From positions 591,178 to 655,177 of the forward strand of contig NZ_JAYKPK010000001.1 of assembly GCF_035117555.1 (NCBI RefSeq): a stretch of 64,000 nt of DNA. Direction: 5' to 3'. The DNA comes from Yoonia sp035117555 (GTDB lineage Bacteria; Pseudomonadota; Alphaproteobacteria; Rhodobacterales; Rhodobacteraceae). The first letter of the stretch is position 1. Every line of letters starts with the position of its first letter. Position numbers and translations under genes: made by a program. Below are positions 52,379-60,686 of the stretch, in pieces. Below the pieces are notes generated by a model that was not told where the DNA came from, did no database searches, and saw nothing but the letters and a program-made list of their open reading frames with translations.

Positions 52379-53428
52379 TTACTCGGTTTTGGCGGCCATT
52401 GTTTCGCCGGCGATCACGGCAGCCTGTGTGGCAGCGCGGATATCGTCAGCCAAAGGCACCATGCCACGCTCAGACAGGTAACCGCCCTGAGCCAGTGCAT
52501 CCTCGGACATGTATTCTTCGATGAATTCCTGCATGTTCGGGATCACACCGCGGTGTGCGTTCTTGATGTAGAAATACAGCGGACGCGACACAGGGTAAGA
52601 ACCGTCAGCAACGGTTTCAAAGCCTGGCTCGATGCCGTTCAGCTTCACACCAGCCAGTGTATCCAGGTTTTCGTAAACGAACGAATAACCGAAGATACCC
52701 AATGCGTTTGGATCAGCCTGCAGACGCTGCACGATCAGGTTGTCGTTTTCACCGGCTTCGATGAATGGCCCGTCGGTGCGCATGCGCGAGCAGTTTTCTT
52801 CGACCCAGTCGCCGTCAAAGCCACCGTCAGCGACATAGTCCAGCTCTTCACAGCCAGCATGCATCGCCAGTTCAACCCATGCGTCACGTGTGCCGGATGT
52901 GGGTGGGGGGCCAATAACGACGATGTCGATGTCGGGCAGGCGCGCATCGATTTCAGACCAACGGGAATAGGGGTTGTCGGCCCATTCGCCATCGACAGGA
53001 ACCTGTGCTGCCAGTGCCAGATACATCTCGCCCAGAGTGATGTCCCACTCAAAGTCGGATGCGTTGTTGTAAGCCATCGACAGGCCGTCAAAACCGATCA
53101 GCGCTTCGGAGATGTCGGTGACGCCGTTCTGGACGCACAGGTCATACTCACCAGCCGTCATAGCGCGCGATGCGCCGGTCAGGTCAGGATGAGCTTCACC
53201 GATGCCGCCACAGAAAATCTGCATGCCGCCGCCGGTGCCGGTGGATTCAACGATTGGCGATGGTGCGCCAGTGTTGTTTGCGAATTGCTCTGCAACAGCT
53301 TGGCTGTATGGGAACACGGTGGACGAACCCACGAGGCGAATTTCGCCGCGGCCGCTTTGCGCGGACACTGCTGTGGCGGATGCAGCGGCAAGCGCCAGCA
53401 CCGACACGGAAAGTTTGGTGAATGTCAT
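52379..53428 (-). CDS. pstS: Phosphate ABC transporter substrate-binding protein PstS
   Basis: Periplasmic binding protein of 349 residues with a signal peptide (TKLSVSVLALAAASATAV, cleavage near SAQSG). Binding-site motifs include IRLVGSSTVFPYSQAVAEQF, a Gly/Thr-rich stretch IVESTGTGGGMQIFCGGIGE, DLTGASRAMTAGEYDLC and PPPTSGTRDAWVELAM. Several paired Cys residues (for example in MQIFCGG, YDLCVQNG, AGCEELDY) may form disulfides in the periplasm. The ATG at 53428 has AGGAG five bases upstream; a longer frame runs into the Pho-box region. It heads the pst-pho operon. Confidence 0.95.
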   Translation of the reverse strand: MTFTKLSVSVLALAAASATAVSAQSGRGEIRLVGSSTVFPYSQAVAEQFANNTGAPSPIVESTGTGGGMQIFCGGIGEAHPDLTGASRAMTAGEYDLCVQNGVTDISEALIGFDGLSMAYNNASDFEWDITLGEMYLALAAQVPVDGEWADNPYSRWSEIDARLPDIDIVVIGPPPTSGTRDAWVELAMHAGCEELDYVADGGFDGDWVEENCSRMRTDGPFIEAGENDNLIVQRLQADPNALGIFGYSFVYENLDTLAGVKLNGIEPGFETVADGSYPVSRPLYFYIKNAHRGVIPNMQEFIEEYMSEDALAQGGYLSERGMVPLADDIRAATQAAVIAGETMAAKTE

Positions 53429-53503
53429 GGTAACTCCTGATTGTCGTTTCGGACCGACAGAACCGGCCTCACTCACCGGATAGTGCGATTCTGTGAAGGC
53501 GAT

Positions 53504-53532
53504 GTAACAGTTATATGACGATTTTGTAACAG
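53504..53532 (-). promoter_or_regulatory. Pho box: three direct repeats upstream of pstS
   Basis: On the minus strand CTGTTAC, TCGTCAT and CTGTTAC follow each other at 11-base intervals with A/T-rich spacers (AAAA and ATAA). This matches the PhoB consensus CTGTCAT-A/T4-CTGTCAC, extended by one more repeat. It lies about 75-105 bases before the pstS start, so PhoB should activate the operon in low phosphate and so regulate its own gene. Confidence 0.85.
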
Positions 53533-53967
53533 CCATCTCTCGTGCTGTGTTCAGGCATCCGAGGTGCTTATCTCAGTTGCATCAACAACCACCTTCCGCA
53601 GCATTTCATGTTTCGAGAGCGCCGATTGTTGTCGGTGTTGGGGCGTGGCATTTTGGACCCCGCCTCCCGCCAAGACTTATCAGCACGAGACAAACTGCGC
53701 GATCAGTGCCGACTAGCGATAATTATGTGACTTTGATTAAAGGATAATCTCAGGCAATGATCTTTTTCCGCAGGGATATGGTTCGTTGCGCCCCGGGCAC
53801 GGTCGAGCCGCAGTCTCCCGATCCGGATGCGTGATTGCCTGCAACCAATCCGCGCGGATTCGACAAAGATTGGCCAATAGGATGAGGTCAGCCCTCAGTA
53901 GAGGCACCACGAAAGTCAGCGCCGCCCGGCTTGCACCGGGCAGCGCTGTTCGTTTTGTAGACCATAC
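53533..53967. other. Intergenic region between pstS and aioA
   Basis: About 435 bases without a credible gene; a few 60-codon frames lack family or ribosome-site support. Its left end borders the Pho box; its right end holds a strong hairpin at 53918-53947 that probably ends the aio transcript. Confidence 0.5.
53918..53947 (-). terminator. Hairpin after aioA, probable terminator
   Basis: Twelve-base arms (AGCGCTGCCCGG and CCGGGCGGCGCT on the minus strand, one G-U pair) close on a six-base loop about 20 bases after the aioA stop codon. The T tract on this strand is weak (ACTTTCGT); the plus strand has a better one (TTCGTTTTG). Confidence 0.55.
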
Positions 53968-56493
53968 TCAGAAGCGGTATTCCTTGGACTTGAAGGAAAT
54001 ACCCCGCACCGCTTCGGGCATATCCGAGATTTTGCGGATATCGGCCCAAGTCTGTTTGTAGACAGGGATCACCAGTTCATTCACGCCTTCGCCAACGATG
54101 TTGCCCTGCGTGCCCCGCGGCGAGCCGAACAGCATGAAGGTCTCACCGCGCTTGGCAGTATCGGTCGGATAGGCCATCGCCTGCGTGGCCCCGTTGTTGT
54201 TGAACACCTCCACCAGATCGCCGGGGTTGATGTTTTTCTCGGCCATATCCTCGGGATGCATTTCGAGGAACGGATAGGGCCAGCGATCCATGACAAAATC
54301 GTTCTCCTGATCAAGAAACCAGTTCTGCCAGTTGAGGTTGGACCGTCCGTTATTAATAAAGAACGGATAGGCGGCCTTCTCGGCATCTTTGCCCGGTGTC
54401 GCCAGCCCACGCCATGGGCCAGCCATGAACCGCGCGCGTCCGTCATCGGTTGAGAAAGCGCCATCCTTGTAAAGTCGGTCGGTACCAAGGATCGTCTCGC
54501 CATCCAGCCCGGCAGGCGGTTCTTGAAAGCCATTCGTTCCCATGGCACGCAGGCGCGCATAGGTGACATCGGGATGCGCCGCCTGATACCCATCGATAAA
54601 GGCATCCTCTTCACTGTCCCAGTCATAACCCTGGAATTGTGCGGCGTAATCGGCTTCGCCCATATTCGACAGCACCCTCTCCATTGCCTGCGCGATACCA
54701 GCGGCGATGAGGCAATCTGGCTTGGCGTGGCCCGGCGGGTCCATATATTTTTCCGCCAGACGCATCCGCCGCTCGCCATTCATCGAAGTGAGGTTCATTT
54801 CCCCCTGTTGTGCGGCTGGCAAGACGACATGCGCCTGACCGCCCATCTCGTTCTGGATGATATCGACATTCACCGCAAAAAGCCCACCTTCGGCAATTGA
54901 CGCGACAATGGCATCGACAAGTGCATCCTGCCCCTGCCCTGCGAACGCATCCATCGCCTCTTTCACCATATTGGTACGGCGATTGTAGGCGCGTTTGAAC
55001 TCGGTCGCGTTCAACGTTGTGCGGTAATGGTTGCAGGCCCAGATGTGATGTACACCGCCTTCGCCATTGATGATGAGCTGGTCCACATAGGCAGCAGGCC
55101 GTCCAACATGGCTTTCATTCGGGCGGAAATAGCCCTCCTGATGGCCACCCATCCGCACGCAACCGCCACCAAGCTGTCCAATATTGCCTGTGGCGAGTGC
55201 GATATTCACGATAGCGCCATTAGTGCGGTAATTGTCATTGCCCCAAATGACACCTTTCTCATAGCCGATCATCGTGCGGCGGCGGGAGCCATCCTCTTTC
55301 GGCTGTCCGATCCATTCGGCAGCCTTGCGGATATCTTCGGCAGGCACTCCGCAAATTTCGGCAGCCTCATCCAGCGACAGGCGTACGGCGTCTACGGTAT
55401 CCTCAAAGCTCGACAGATGGCCGGGCTGGCCGTCAGACTCCCCCCCTGCGGGAAACTGAGCAGGGCGATCAACGGCTTCACGCAACGTATGCGCCTCGAT
55501 GAACGTCTGATCCTGCCAGCCCTGATCGACGATATGGGTGAAGATCGCATTGGCCAGCGCCAGATCCGTGCCCGAGTTGATTGCCAGATGCAGCACGTTC
55601 TCAGCGCCCGCGGTATCCTCGGCAGCATTGACGCTGACCGTGCGGCGCGGATCGATAAAGATGACCCGTGCAGGCGCATGGGCCTCATCGGGCATCAGGT
55701 CCGATTTCTTCCCCATCGACGCGCCCTGCAGGTTCGGCACCCAATGGTTCAAATAATAGTTCGTCTGGCATTCCAGCGGATTACAGCCCCATGCGACGAG
55801 CGTATCAGCCAACTCGGCATCTTCGTAGGCATTGTTGAGTTCACCCACGCCCATGTCGCGTGTCGCGTGAACCTCGGAATTATAGGCGGGCCGGTTGTGA
55901 ATGCGGACGTTCTTGACCTTCATGCTCTCGAAATAGAGTTTCCCGGTGCCCCAGGTGTTCTCATAGCCGCCGCCCGAGCCGCCGTGATCAAACATCGACA
56001 CGATCAGGTCATCCTCAGACCCGTCTGTCACGACCCGTGCCGTCACACGGGCCACGAGATCATAGGCATCATCCCAGCTTGTCTGCTGGTAGGACCCGTA
56101 GCGCCATACCAGCGGATCAGTCAATCGGTGGCCTTGTGTGCCGGTCACGGTGGAGGGATGGTTCTCCGCCATACGCGCGCCGCGGACCGAGCCAAGCCCG
56201 GAATTCACCACGCAATTCACATCAGGCTTGATCACCAGATGCACATCGCGCCCATCCTGTTTCACGATGTTATACATCGACGGCGCATACCAAGCTTCGG
56301 TATCCTGAAACTGCTGCTCGCTAAGGTCCACCCCAAAGATGTTTTGCGCAGGTTCGGTGCCGCCCTGCCGGTTGATCGGCCATGTATAGGCCTTGTAGCC
56401 GCAGCCAACGATACAATAGTGGCAAACGGCATTCACTTCGGTCGCGTCGGCAGGAATGATCGGCAGACGGTCGATTTGTCTTTTATAAGCCAT
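53968..56493 (-). CDS. aioA: Arsenite oxidase large (molybdopterin) subunit AioA
   Basis: Catalytic subunit of 841 residues that oxidises arsenite to arsenate. The N-terminus has the [3Fe-4S] motif C24xxC27xxxC31 in NAVCHYCIVGCGYKAYTWPI, with NSGLGSVRGARMAE near residue 98 where a fourth Cys is absent, as in known AioA. Other family parts are MFDHGGSGGGYENTWGTGKL, HNRPAYNSEVHATRDMGVGE, WGCNPLECQTNYYLNHWVPN and MNLTSMNGERRMRLAEKYMD. It has no signal peptide and should be carried to the periplasm by the Tat leader of AioB, encoded just upstream. The length is normal for the family. Confidence 0.96.
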   Translation of the reverse strand: MAYKRQIDRLPIIPADATEVNAVCHYCIVGCGYKAYTWPINRQGGTEPAQNIFGVDLSEQQFQDTEAWYAPSMYNIVKQDGRDVHLVIKPDVNCVVNSGLGSVRGARMAENHPSTVTGTQGHRLTDPLVWRYGSYQQTSWDDAYDLVARVTARVVTDGSEDDLIVSMFDHGGSGGGYENTWGTGKLYFESMKVKNVRIHNRPAYNSEVHATRDMGVGELNNAYEDAELADTLVAWGCNPLECQTNYYLNHWVPNLQGASMGKKSDLMPDEAHAPARVIFIDPRRTVSVNAAEDTAGAENVLHLAINSGTDLALANAIFTHIVDQGWQDQTFIEAHTLREAVDRPAQFPAGGESDGQPGHLSSFEDTVDAVRLSLDEAAEICGVPAEDIRKAAEWIGQPKEDGSRRRTMIGYEKGVIWGNDNYRTNGAIVNIALATGNIGQLGGGCVRMGGHQEGYFRPNESHVGRPAAYVDQLIINGEGGVHHIWACNHYRTTLNATEFKRAYNRRTNMVKEAMDAFAGQGQDALVDAIVASIAEGGLFAVNVDIIQNEMGGQAHVVLPAAQQGEMNLTSMNGERRMRLAEKYMDPPGHAKPDCLIAAGIAQAMERVLSNMGEADYAAQFQGYDWDSEEDAFIDGYQAAHPDVTYARLRAMGTNGFQEPPAGLDGETILGTDRLYKDGAFSTDDGRARFMAGPWRGLATPGKDAEKAAYPFFINNGRSNLNWQNWFLDQENDFVMDRWPYPFLEMHPEDMAEKNINPGDLVEVFNNNGATQAMAYPTDTAKRGETFMLFGSPRGTQGNIVGEGVNELVIPVYKQTWADIRKISDMPEAVRGISFKSKEYRF

Positions 56494-56505
56494 GGTATTT
56501 CCCCC

Positions 56506-57027
56506 TCAGAGCACGTTGGACAGACGGCCGTAGATCAGCTCGTCCACGCCCTCGGCATATATCTCGCCGTCATCATCGACGCGCAGGTTGAATTGCGGCA
56601 GGTTGCTGGTGGAATGGCCCCAGACCTGCTGACCTCCGGCCTCGACATCGAAGCGCGAGTGATGGCCGGGGCAATTCATCGTCCGGTCGTCGCCATTGTA
56701 GTTCAAGTACCAGCCTTTGTGCGGACAGAGCACGGAATAGGCGACGATATCACCATCCGGGCCTGCACCACCTTCGACAGCCTGTCCAAGCTTGAGAAGG
56801 ACACCGGGGCTGTCATCATCGGGATAGGCGATGTCAAAAGGTTCATTGACCACCAAATCGGTAAGGTTGGCGAGACGGTTCGACGGGTAATCGACCCGTG
56901 CAAGTGCGGCCTGCGCCTTGGCCTCTTGCGTGCCTATGAGTGTCGTGGCAGCTGCGCCTGCGCTGGCCATAATGCCCCCACGCAAGAACTGTCGGCGGCC
57001 GGTATCGACCAGTCGATTGCATTTCAT
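56506..57027 (-). CDS. aioB: Arsenite oxidase small (Rieske) subunit AioB with Tat signal
   Basis: Rieske subunit of 173 residues. A Tat leader (RRQFLRGGIMASAGAAATTL) directs the AioBA complex to the periplasm. The [2Fe-2S] ligands are C101 and H103 in CPHKGWYL and C119 and H122 in NCPGHHSRFD. The two extra Cys residues that form a disulfide in many Rieske proteins are replaced by Trp and His, as reported for some arsenite oxidases. The ATG at 57027 has AGGAG seven bases upstream; the longer frame is not needed. The aioA gene starts twelve bases later. Confidence 0.95.
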   Translation of the reverse strand: MKCNRLVDTGRRQFLRGGIMASAGAAATTLIGTQEAKAQAALARVDYPSNRLANLTDLVVNEPFDIAYPDDDSPGVLLKLGQAVEGGAGPDGDIVAYSVLCPHKGWYLNYNGDDRTMNCPGHHSRFDVEAGGQQVWGHSTSNLPQFNLRVDDDGEIYAEGVDELIYGRLSNVL

Positions 57028-57138
57028 GGCTTGGCTCCTCCCTAGCTTTGGCAACAATGTAGCGGACCTAACCGGCATTGCGGCAGTATGAAGCGGTGAA
57101 ACCGGGACTCTGAACTATCTGAAATTGAATGGTTTTGC

Positions 57139-57166
57139 GGCAGTGTTCGGAATTCCGAACACTGCC
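57139..57166. promoter_or_regulatory. Perfect 28-bp palindrome upstream of aioB
   Basis: The arm GGCAGTGTTCGGAA is followed at once by its exact reverse complement, with no loop. It lies between the aioR stop and aioB, about 112-140 bases before the aioB start codon. With no loop and no T tract it is better explained as a protein-binding operator than a terminator. An enhancer site for AioR is the obvious guess. A weak sigma70-like pair (TTCAGA, 18 bases, CATACT) is seen downstream of it; no GG-N10-GC sigma54 element was found. Confidence 0.6.
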
Positions 57167-57178
57167 AGTGGCCAGCCT

Positions 57179-58408
57179 TCAGGACAAACCAAGCTTTTGC
57201 ATCTTCTCCCAGAGAGTCGTGCGAGCGACACGCAACAGCCGCGCCGCCGCGCCAATCTGACCCTGTGTCTCCTCCAGCGCTGCGACGATTTGCGCGCGTT
57301 CGGCTGCGTCCCGTGCTTCGGCCAGCGAGCGCAACACATGCCCCCCAGCAAGCCGTTCTGGGAACAGGTCGGTCGGTTGCAAAAGTTCGCCCTGCGCGGA
57401 TTGCATGGCGCGCATCAGCCGTGATCGCACCTCACGCCCGCCACCGGGCCAATCGTGATCGCGCACTGCAATCTCGGTCAGCGCACTGATCCCGCGCAAA
57501 GGTGAGGCGCGCCGGGCGTTGAGCGTATCGAACATTTGGTCAAGCAGCCAGAGCGCATCATCGGGGCGGTCACGCAGTGGGGGGACAGCGATCTCAGCAG
57601 CGGCGAGCCTTGCATAAAGATCAGGCCGGAATTGCTGTGCCGCAACCCTTTCTTCAATCAGGGGATCGGCGGCTGAGATGATGCGCGCAGTGAAACCGGC
57701 ATCGAGCCTCTCGAACAGGCGCGACTGCACTGGCCTGGTCATCCTCTCGATTGCGTTGAGAAAAAGCACGCCGTCTCCCAGCCGCTCGATTGCCCCACCA
57801 ACTCCAAAAAGCGCAGCCTCAACATGGGCCTCGCGCGCAAGATTGACGGTCATGAACGGGGCTGCAAGCCGGTCCGACAGGCTGTGCAGCCGTGCTGCAA
57901 TCAGCCCCTTTGCGAGCCCGGGCCCACCCAACACGATTAAATGCGCGTCATCTGTGGCAAGCTTCTGCACCAGCGCTTCTATGCGCCGTGCCGCTGGCGA
58001 AAGGCCAATAAGCGGCGGCAGCACCTCGACGCTTTTCGCTGGCATCAGTCGCACCAGTCGGTCAAGAAAACGGGCCATATCAAAGGGTTTGGTGATATAA
58101 TCCGCCGCACCCGCCTGTATCAGCCGCACTGCCTGCCCTATCTCGCCCTGCCCCGTGATGAACAGAAACGGAGGCGGGCTGGAGGTCCGGCACAGCGTGG
58201 CATAGATGTCCTCGCCATTGCCATCGGGCAGCCGGATATCGCAGACGACGGCATCAATGGGCGCACGCGGCGTCCGCAGCGCCCCCACGGCACGCGCTAC
58301 CTGTTTGATCCAGAGGACCTCAGCCCCTTCAATCTCAAGTCGCTGAGCGATGGACCCGCCCATGATCTCATCATCCTCAATGAGCGCAATGCGGCGGCCT
58401 TTTAGCAT
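57179..58408 (-). CDS. aioR: Arsenite-responsive response regulator AioR (degenerate NtrC type)
   Basis: Response regulator of 409 residues with NtrC-like layout. The receiver (1-120) has acidic residues near E11-D13, phospho-acceptor D57 in VVCDIRLPDGNGE and K107 in YITKPFD. The central AAA+ domain (about 133-350) is altered: the Walker A place reads LGGPGLAKG instead of GETGTGKE, and the stretch ALFGVGGAIERLGDGVLFLN skips the GAFTGA loop that touches sigma54. A Fis-type HTH ends the protein (QIGAAARLLRVARTTLWEKM). It probably acts without sigma54 remodelling. Its start overlaps the aioS stop by seven bases. AioX-AioS-AioR sense arsenite and switch on aioBA. Confidence 0.88.
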   Translation of the reverse strand: MLKGRRIALIEDDEIMGGSIAQRLEIEGAEVLWIKQVARAVGALRTPRAPIDAVVCDIRLPDGNGEDIYATLCRTSSPPPFLFITGQGEIGQAVRLIQAGAADYITKPFDMARFLDRLVRLMPAKSVEVLPPLIGLSPAARRIEALVQKLATDDAHLIVLGGPGLAKGLIAARLHSLSDRLAAPFMTVNLAREAHVEAALFGVGGAIERLGDGVLFLNAIERMTRPVQSRLFERLDAGFTARIISAADPLIEERVAAQQFRPDLYARLAAAEIAVPPLRDRPDDALWLLDQMFDTLNARRASPLRGISALTEIAVRDHDWPGGGREVRSRLMRAMQSAQGELLQPTDLFPERLAGGHVLRSLAEARDAAERAQIVAALEETQGQIGAAARLLRVARTTLWEKMQKLGLS

Positions 58409-59826
58409 AGCTGTGTGCCTTCTTTTACGGGAAAGGTCAGCACGATCCGCGTGCCTTTGCTCTGCGGCGCACAGTCAATCTCGCCGCCTTCCTTCAACAC
58501 CAGATCGCGCACCAGCCGCAGCCCGGTGCCACCGCCGGGTGGGATCGCGGTGGAGGTGAGCAAGCGCAGGCGGGCCGCTTCAGGCAGACCTGGCCCATCA
58601 TCGGTCACTGTTACCACCAGCGCATCAGGCCTAGCTTGCACCTCCAGCCCGATTTTCCCGCCTTTGTCCGCCGCTTCAGAGGCATTGAGCAGCAGGTTCA
58701 AAATGATCTGCCGCAGAGAGCCCGCATCATGCCGTGACAGCAGGTCCGGCGCGCCCGAGACCTGCCAGTCAAGCGACTGGCCTTGGCGCGCCGTCTCGGG
58801 GCCGATGAGCAGTCGAAGGTCATCAAAATCGCTCGCGCTGAGCCGCGTGCCGCTGTGATCGAGCCGGTTTTCGTCGAGCGTCGCCCGCACCACATCGCGC
58901 AGATGTTTTAGCCCCCTTTCGAGAAGCGCTGCCGATTGCCGCACGACCTGCGGTCGCTCCGCATAGCGCGTGATCGTGTCGGTGGCGTTCAGCAGCCCAC
59001 CCAGCGGATTGTTGATCTCATGCGCCAGCGAAGACGACAGCCGCCCGAGGCTTACGAACCTCTCGCGTTCTGCAAGCCGCCGCTCCGCCTCGACCCGCGC
59101 TTCGACCGCATGCGTCATCGCATTATAGGTCAGAAACAGACGAGCAAGTTCAGTATCGCCTTTTGGTACATCCGTGCTTGGGATCGGGCGGGGCTGGCCA
59201 TCGGTGGCGTCCATCCCGCGTACCAGAACTGTCATGGGCCGCAACATCCGGCGCATCGCCAGATAGCCACCCAATGCCAACACACCCGTTGCCAAGGCAT
59301 TGCCGATCAGCAGGTAGAGCCCCGCCTGCCGCCGCTCGGCGACAAGATCGGCGACGTCAAGCTCGGTTGTAATGCTGCCGACAATGCGCCCCTGATAGAA
59401 GAGAGGTGCCGCGACACGCAGATGCTGGTCAGCGCCGCTGATGCTGACGGCATCGAGCGATTGGGCATTGGCATCGAGCCCATCAATGGCACTGTCCACC
59501 GGAACACGGCGCGGATCGCTCGCGGCCAGCACGCGCCCGCTCTCCTCGGCCACAACCGTCAGCACCATGCGCGGTGTTTTGCCCGCAGAGCCCGCCCGGT
59601 CGAGCGTATCGTAGATTTCCCAGATATCATTGCGCAGCACGAGTGGGCCAAGCGCGACCGACAGCCCTTCGATATGCAGCGCCGCCAGTTCCTGCAGCCG
59701 CGCATCCTGAACACGGCCCAAGGCTGCGAGCACTTGCTGCGAGGCGACAATCCCTACCAGCACCATCATCAACGCCGCGATAAGTGGCACTCGCAACGTC
59801 AGCGGCAGGTGGCGCAGCCTCTGCAT
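58402..59826 (-). CDS. aioS: Sensor histidine kinase AioS
   Basis: Membrane kinase of 474 residues. TM1 (VPLIAALMMVLVGIVASQQV) and TM2 near residue 175 (YLLIGNALATGVLALGGYLA) enclose a periplasmic domain with RVAAPLFYQGRIVGSITTEL. A HAMP-like linker leads to the H box SSSLAHEINNPLGGLLNATD (His near 270), N box LRQIILNLLLNASEAADKGG, G1 VTDDGPGLPEAA and G2 GGGTGLRLVRDLVLKEGGE. It should phosphorylate AioR when AioX reports arsenite. The start shares one base with the aioX stop, and the stop overlaps aioR. Confidence 0.93.
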   Translation of the reverse strand: MQRLRHLPLTLRVPLIAALMMVLVGIVASQQVLAALGRVQDARLQELAALHIEGLSVALGPLVLRNDIWEIYDTLDRAGSAGKTPRMVLTVVAEESGRVLAASDPRRVPVDSAIDGLDANAQSLDAVSISGADQHLRVAAPLFYQGRIVGSITTELDVADLVAERRQAGLYLLIGNALATGVLALGGYLAMRRMLRPMTVLVRGMDATDGQPRPIPSTDVPKGDTELARLFLTYNAMTHAVEARVEAERRLAERERFVSLGRLSSSLAHEINNPLGGLLNATDTITRYAERPQVVRQSAALLERGLKHLRDVVRATLDENRLDHSGTRLSASDFDDLRLLIGPETARQGQSLDWQVSGAPDLLSRHDAGSLRQIILNLLLNASEAADKGGKIGLEVQARPDALVVTVTDDGPGLPEAARLRLLTSTAIPPGGGTGLRLVRDLVLKEGGEIDCAPQSKGTRIVLTFPVKEGTQLC

Positions 59827-60686
59827 TACCGCGCGCCGTCGAAATCGCGCAGCCGTCTGGCAATCCCGTCGAAGAGGGCGGGCGTACCGGGGACCATCCC
59901 GTCAAGCTGGAGCAAAGCCAGCGCGCGACGACCTTCTTCCGTCGCAGACATATTGAGCAAGCAACTCTGAAACGCGCGTAGATTCGGGGATGCCATTCTG
60001 TCTGCCCTTGCGCAGAATGGCGGAAAGCCCAGCCATTCAGATCGCGCAATTACTTTCGTCTGCGCGGTCAGGTCGGGCTCGACGCTTGCGAGCGTTTCCC
60101 AGACGTAGCCATCAACGCTGCCTGACCTTACAAGGCCGGCACCCACCGCCCGCACCACATTGCGGTGCCCATAGGTGAAGATCGTACGGGCAAAAAAGTT
60201 TTCGGGCCGCTGTCTAGCGCGAGCGAGGTCGGAGGCGGTGACAAGATAGCCCGAATTGGAATCAGGGTCGGAGAAGGCATGCATGCTGCCTTCCAGATCG
60301 GCCAGAGCACGCGCATCATCGGTAGGTGCTGCGATAAGATACGACCGGTAACGCGGCGCACCCCGCCAAAGCGGCACGGCAACGAGCGACAAAGCGGTCT
60401 GATGCTGGAGGTAGGGATAGCCGCAAAGCCATGCCGCATCGACCGCACCTCCCAGCAACAGCCCGGTCACCTCCTGATAAGTCCGACGCTGCACAAGCTC
60501 GACTGACCTGCCCATTGCAGCACCGAGCGTGGCGCGCAGCTGTTCAATGATTGCTGCGTCATTGTCGCGGAACACAGGCGTCAGCCCGAGCCGAAAGCTC
60601 ACCTGTGCGCCAAGGCGCGGCGCCGCCAGCGTCAGCGCCGCTGCTGCCCCCGCAAAGCTGAGTGACGCCCGCCGAGTGAATGCCAT
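59826..60686 (-). CDS. aioX: Periplasmic arsenite-sensing protein AioX
   Basis: Exported PhnD-like binding protein of 286 residues that detects arsenite for AioS. The leader FTRRASLSFAGAAAALTLAA has a twin-Arg start, and the mature fold includes FRLGLTPVFRDNDAAIIEQL, DAAWLCGYPYLQHQTALSLV (Cys88, at the place of the Cys needed for arsenite sensing in known AioX) and SMHAFSDPDSNSGYLV. The ATG at 60686 has GGGAG eight bases upstream; the longer frame is not used. It is the first gene of aioXSRBA. Confidence 0.92.
   Translation of the reverse strand: MAFTRRASLSFAGAAAALTLAAPRLGAQVSFRLGLTPVFRDNDAAIIEQLRATLGAAMGRSVELVQRRTYQEVTGLLLGGAVDAAWLCGYPYLQHQTALSLVAVPLWRGAPRYRSYLIAAPTDDARALADLEGSMHAFSDPDSNSGYLVTASDLARARQRPENFFARTIFTYGHRNVVRAVGAGLVRSGSVDGYVWETLASVEPDLTAQTKVIARSEWLGFPPFCARADRMASPNLRAFQSCLLNMSATEEGRRALALLQLDGMVPGTPALFDGIARRLRDFDGAR

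Noticed and set aside
51299..53440. A 713-codon plus-strand open frame opposite pstC and pstS
   Set aside because: It runs across two clear pst genes on the other strand, lacks a ribosome site and has the low-complexity look of an antisense frame.
53542..53747. Two overlapping 62-66 codon plus-strand frames between pstS and aioA
   Set aside because: Neither has a good ribosome-binding site, hydrophobic pattern or known motif, and they lie in a divergence-free intergenic stretch.
55027..57045. A 672-codon plus-strand frame opposite aioA and aioB
   Set aside because: aioA and aioB on the minus strand carry full cofactor motifs; the opposite frame has none.
57028..57138. A sigma54 (-24/-12) promoter before aioB
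   Set aside because: No GG-N10-GC pair with a reasonable consensus was found in the minus-strand sequence between the palindrome and aioB.
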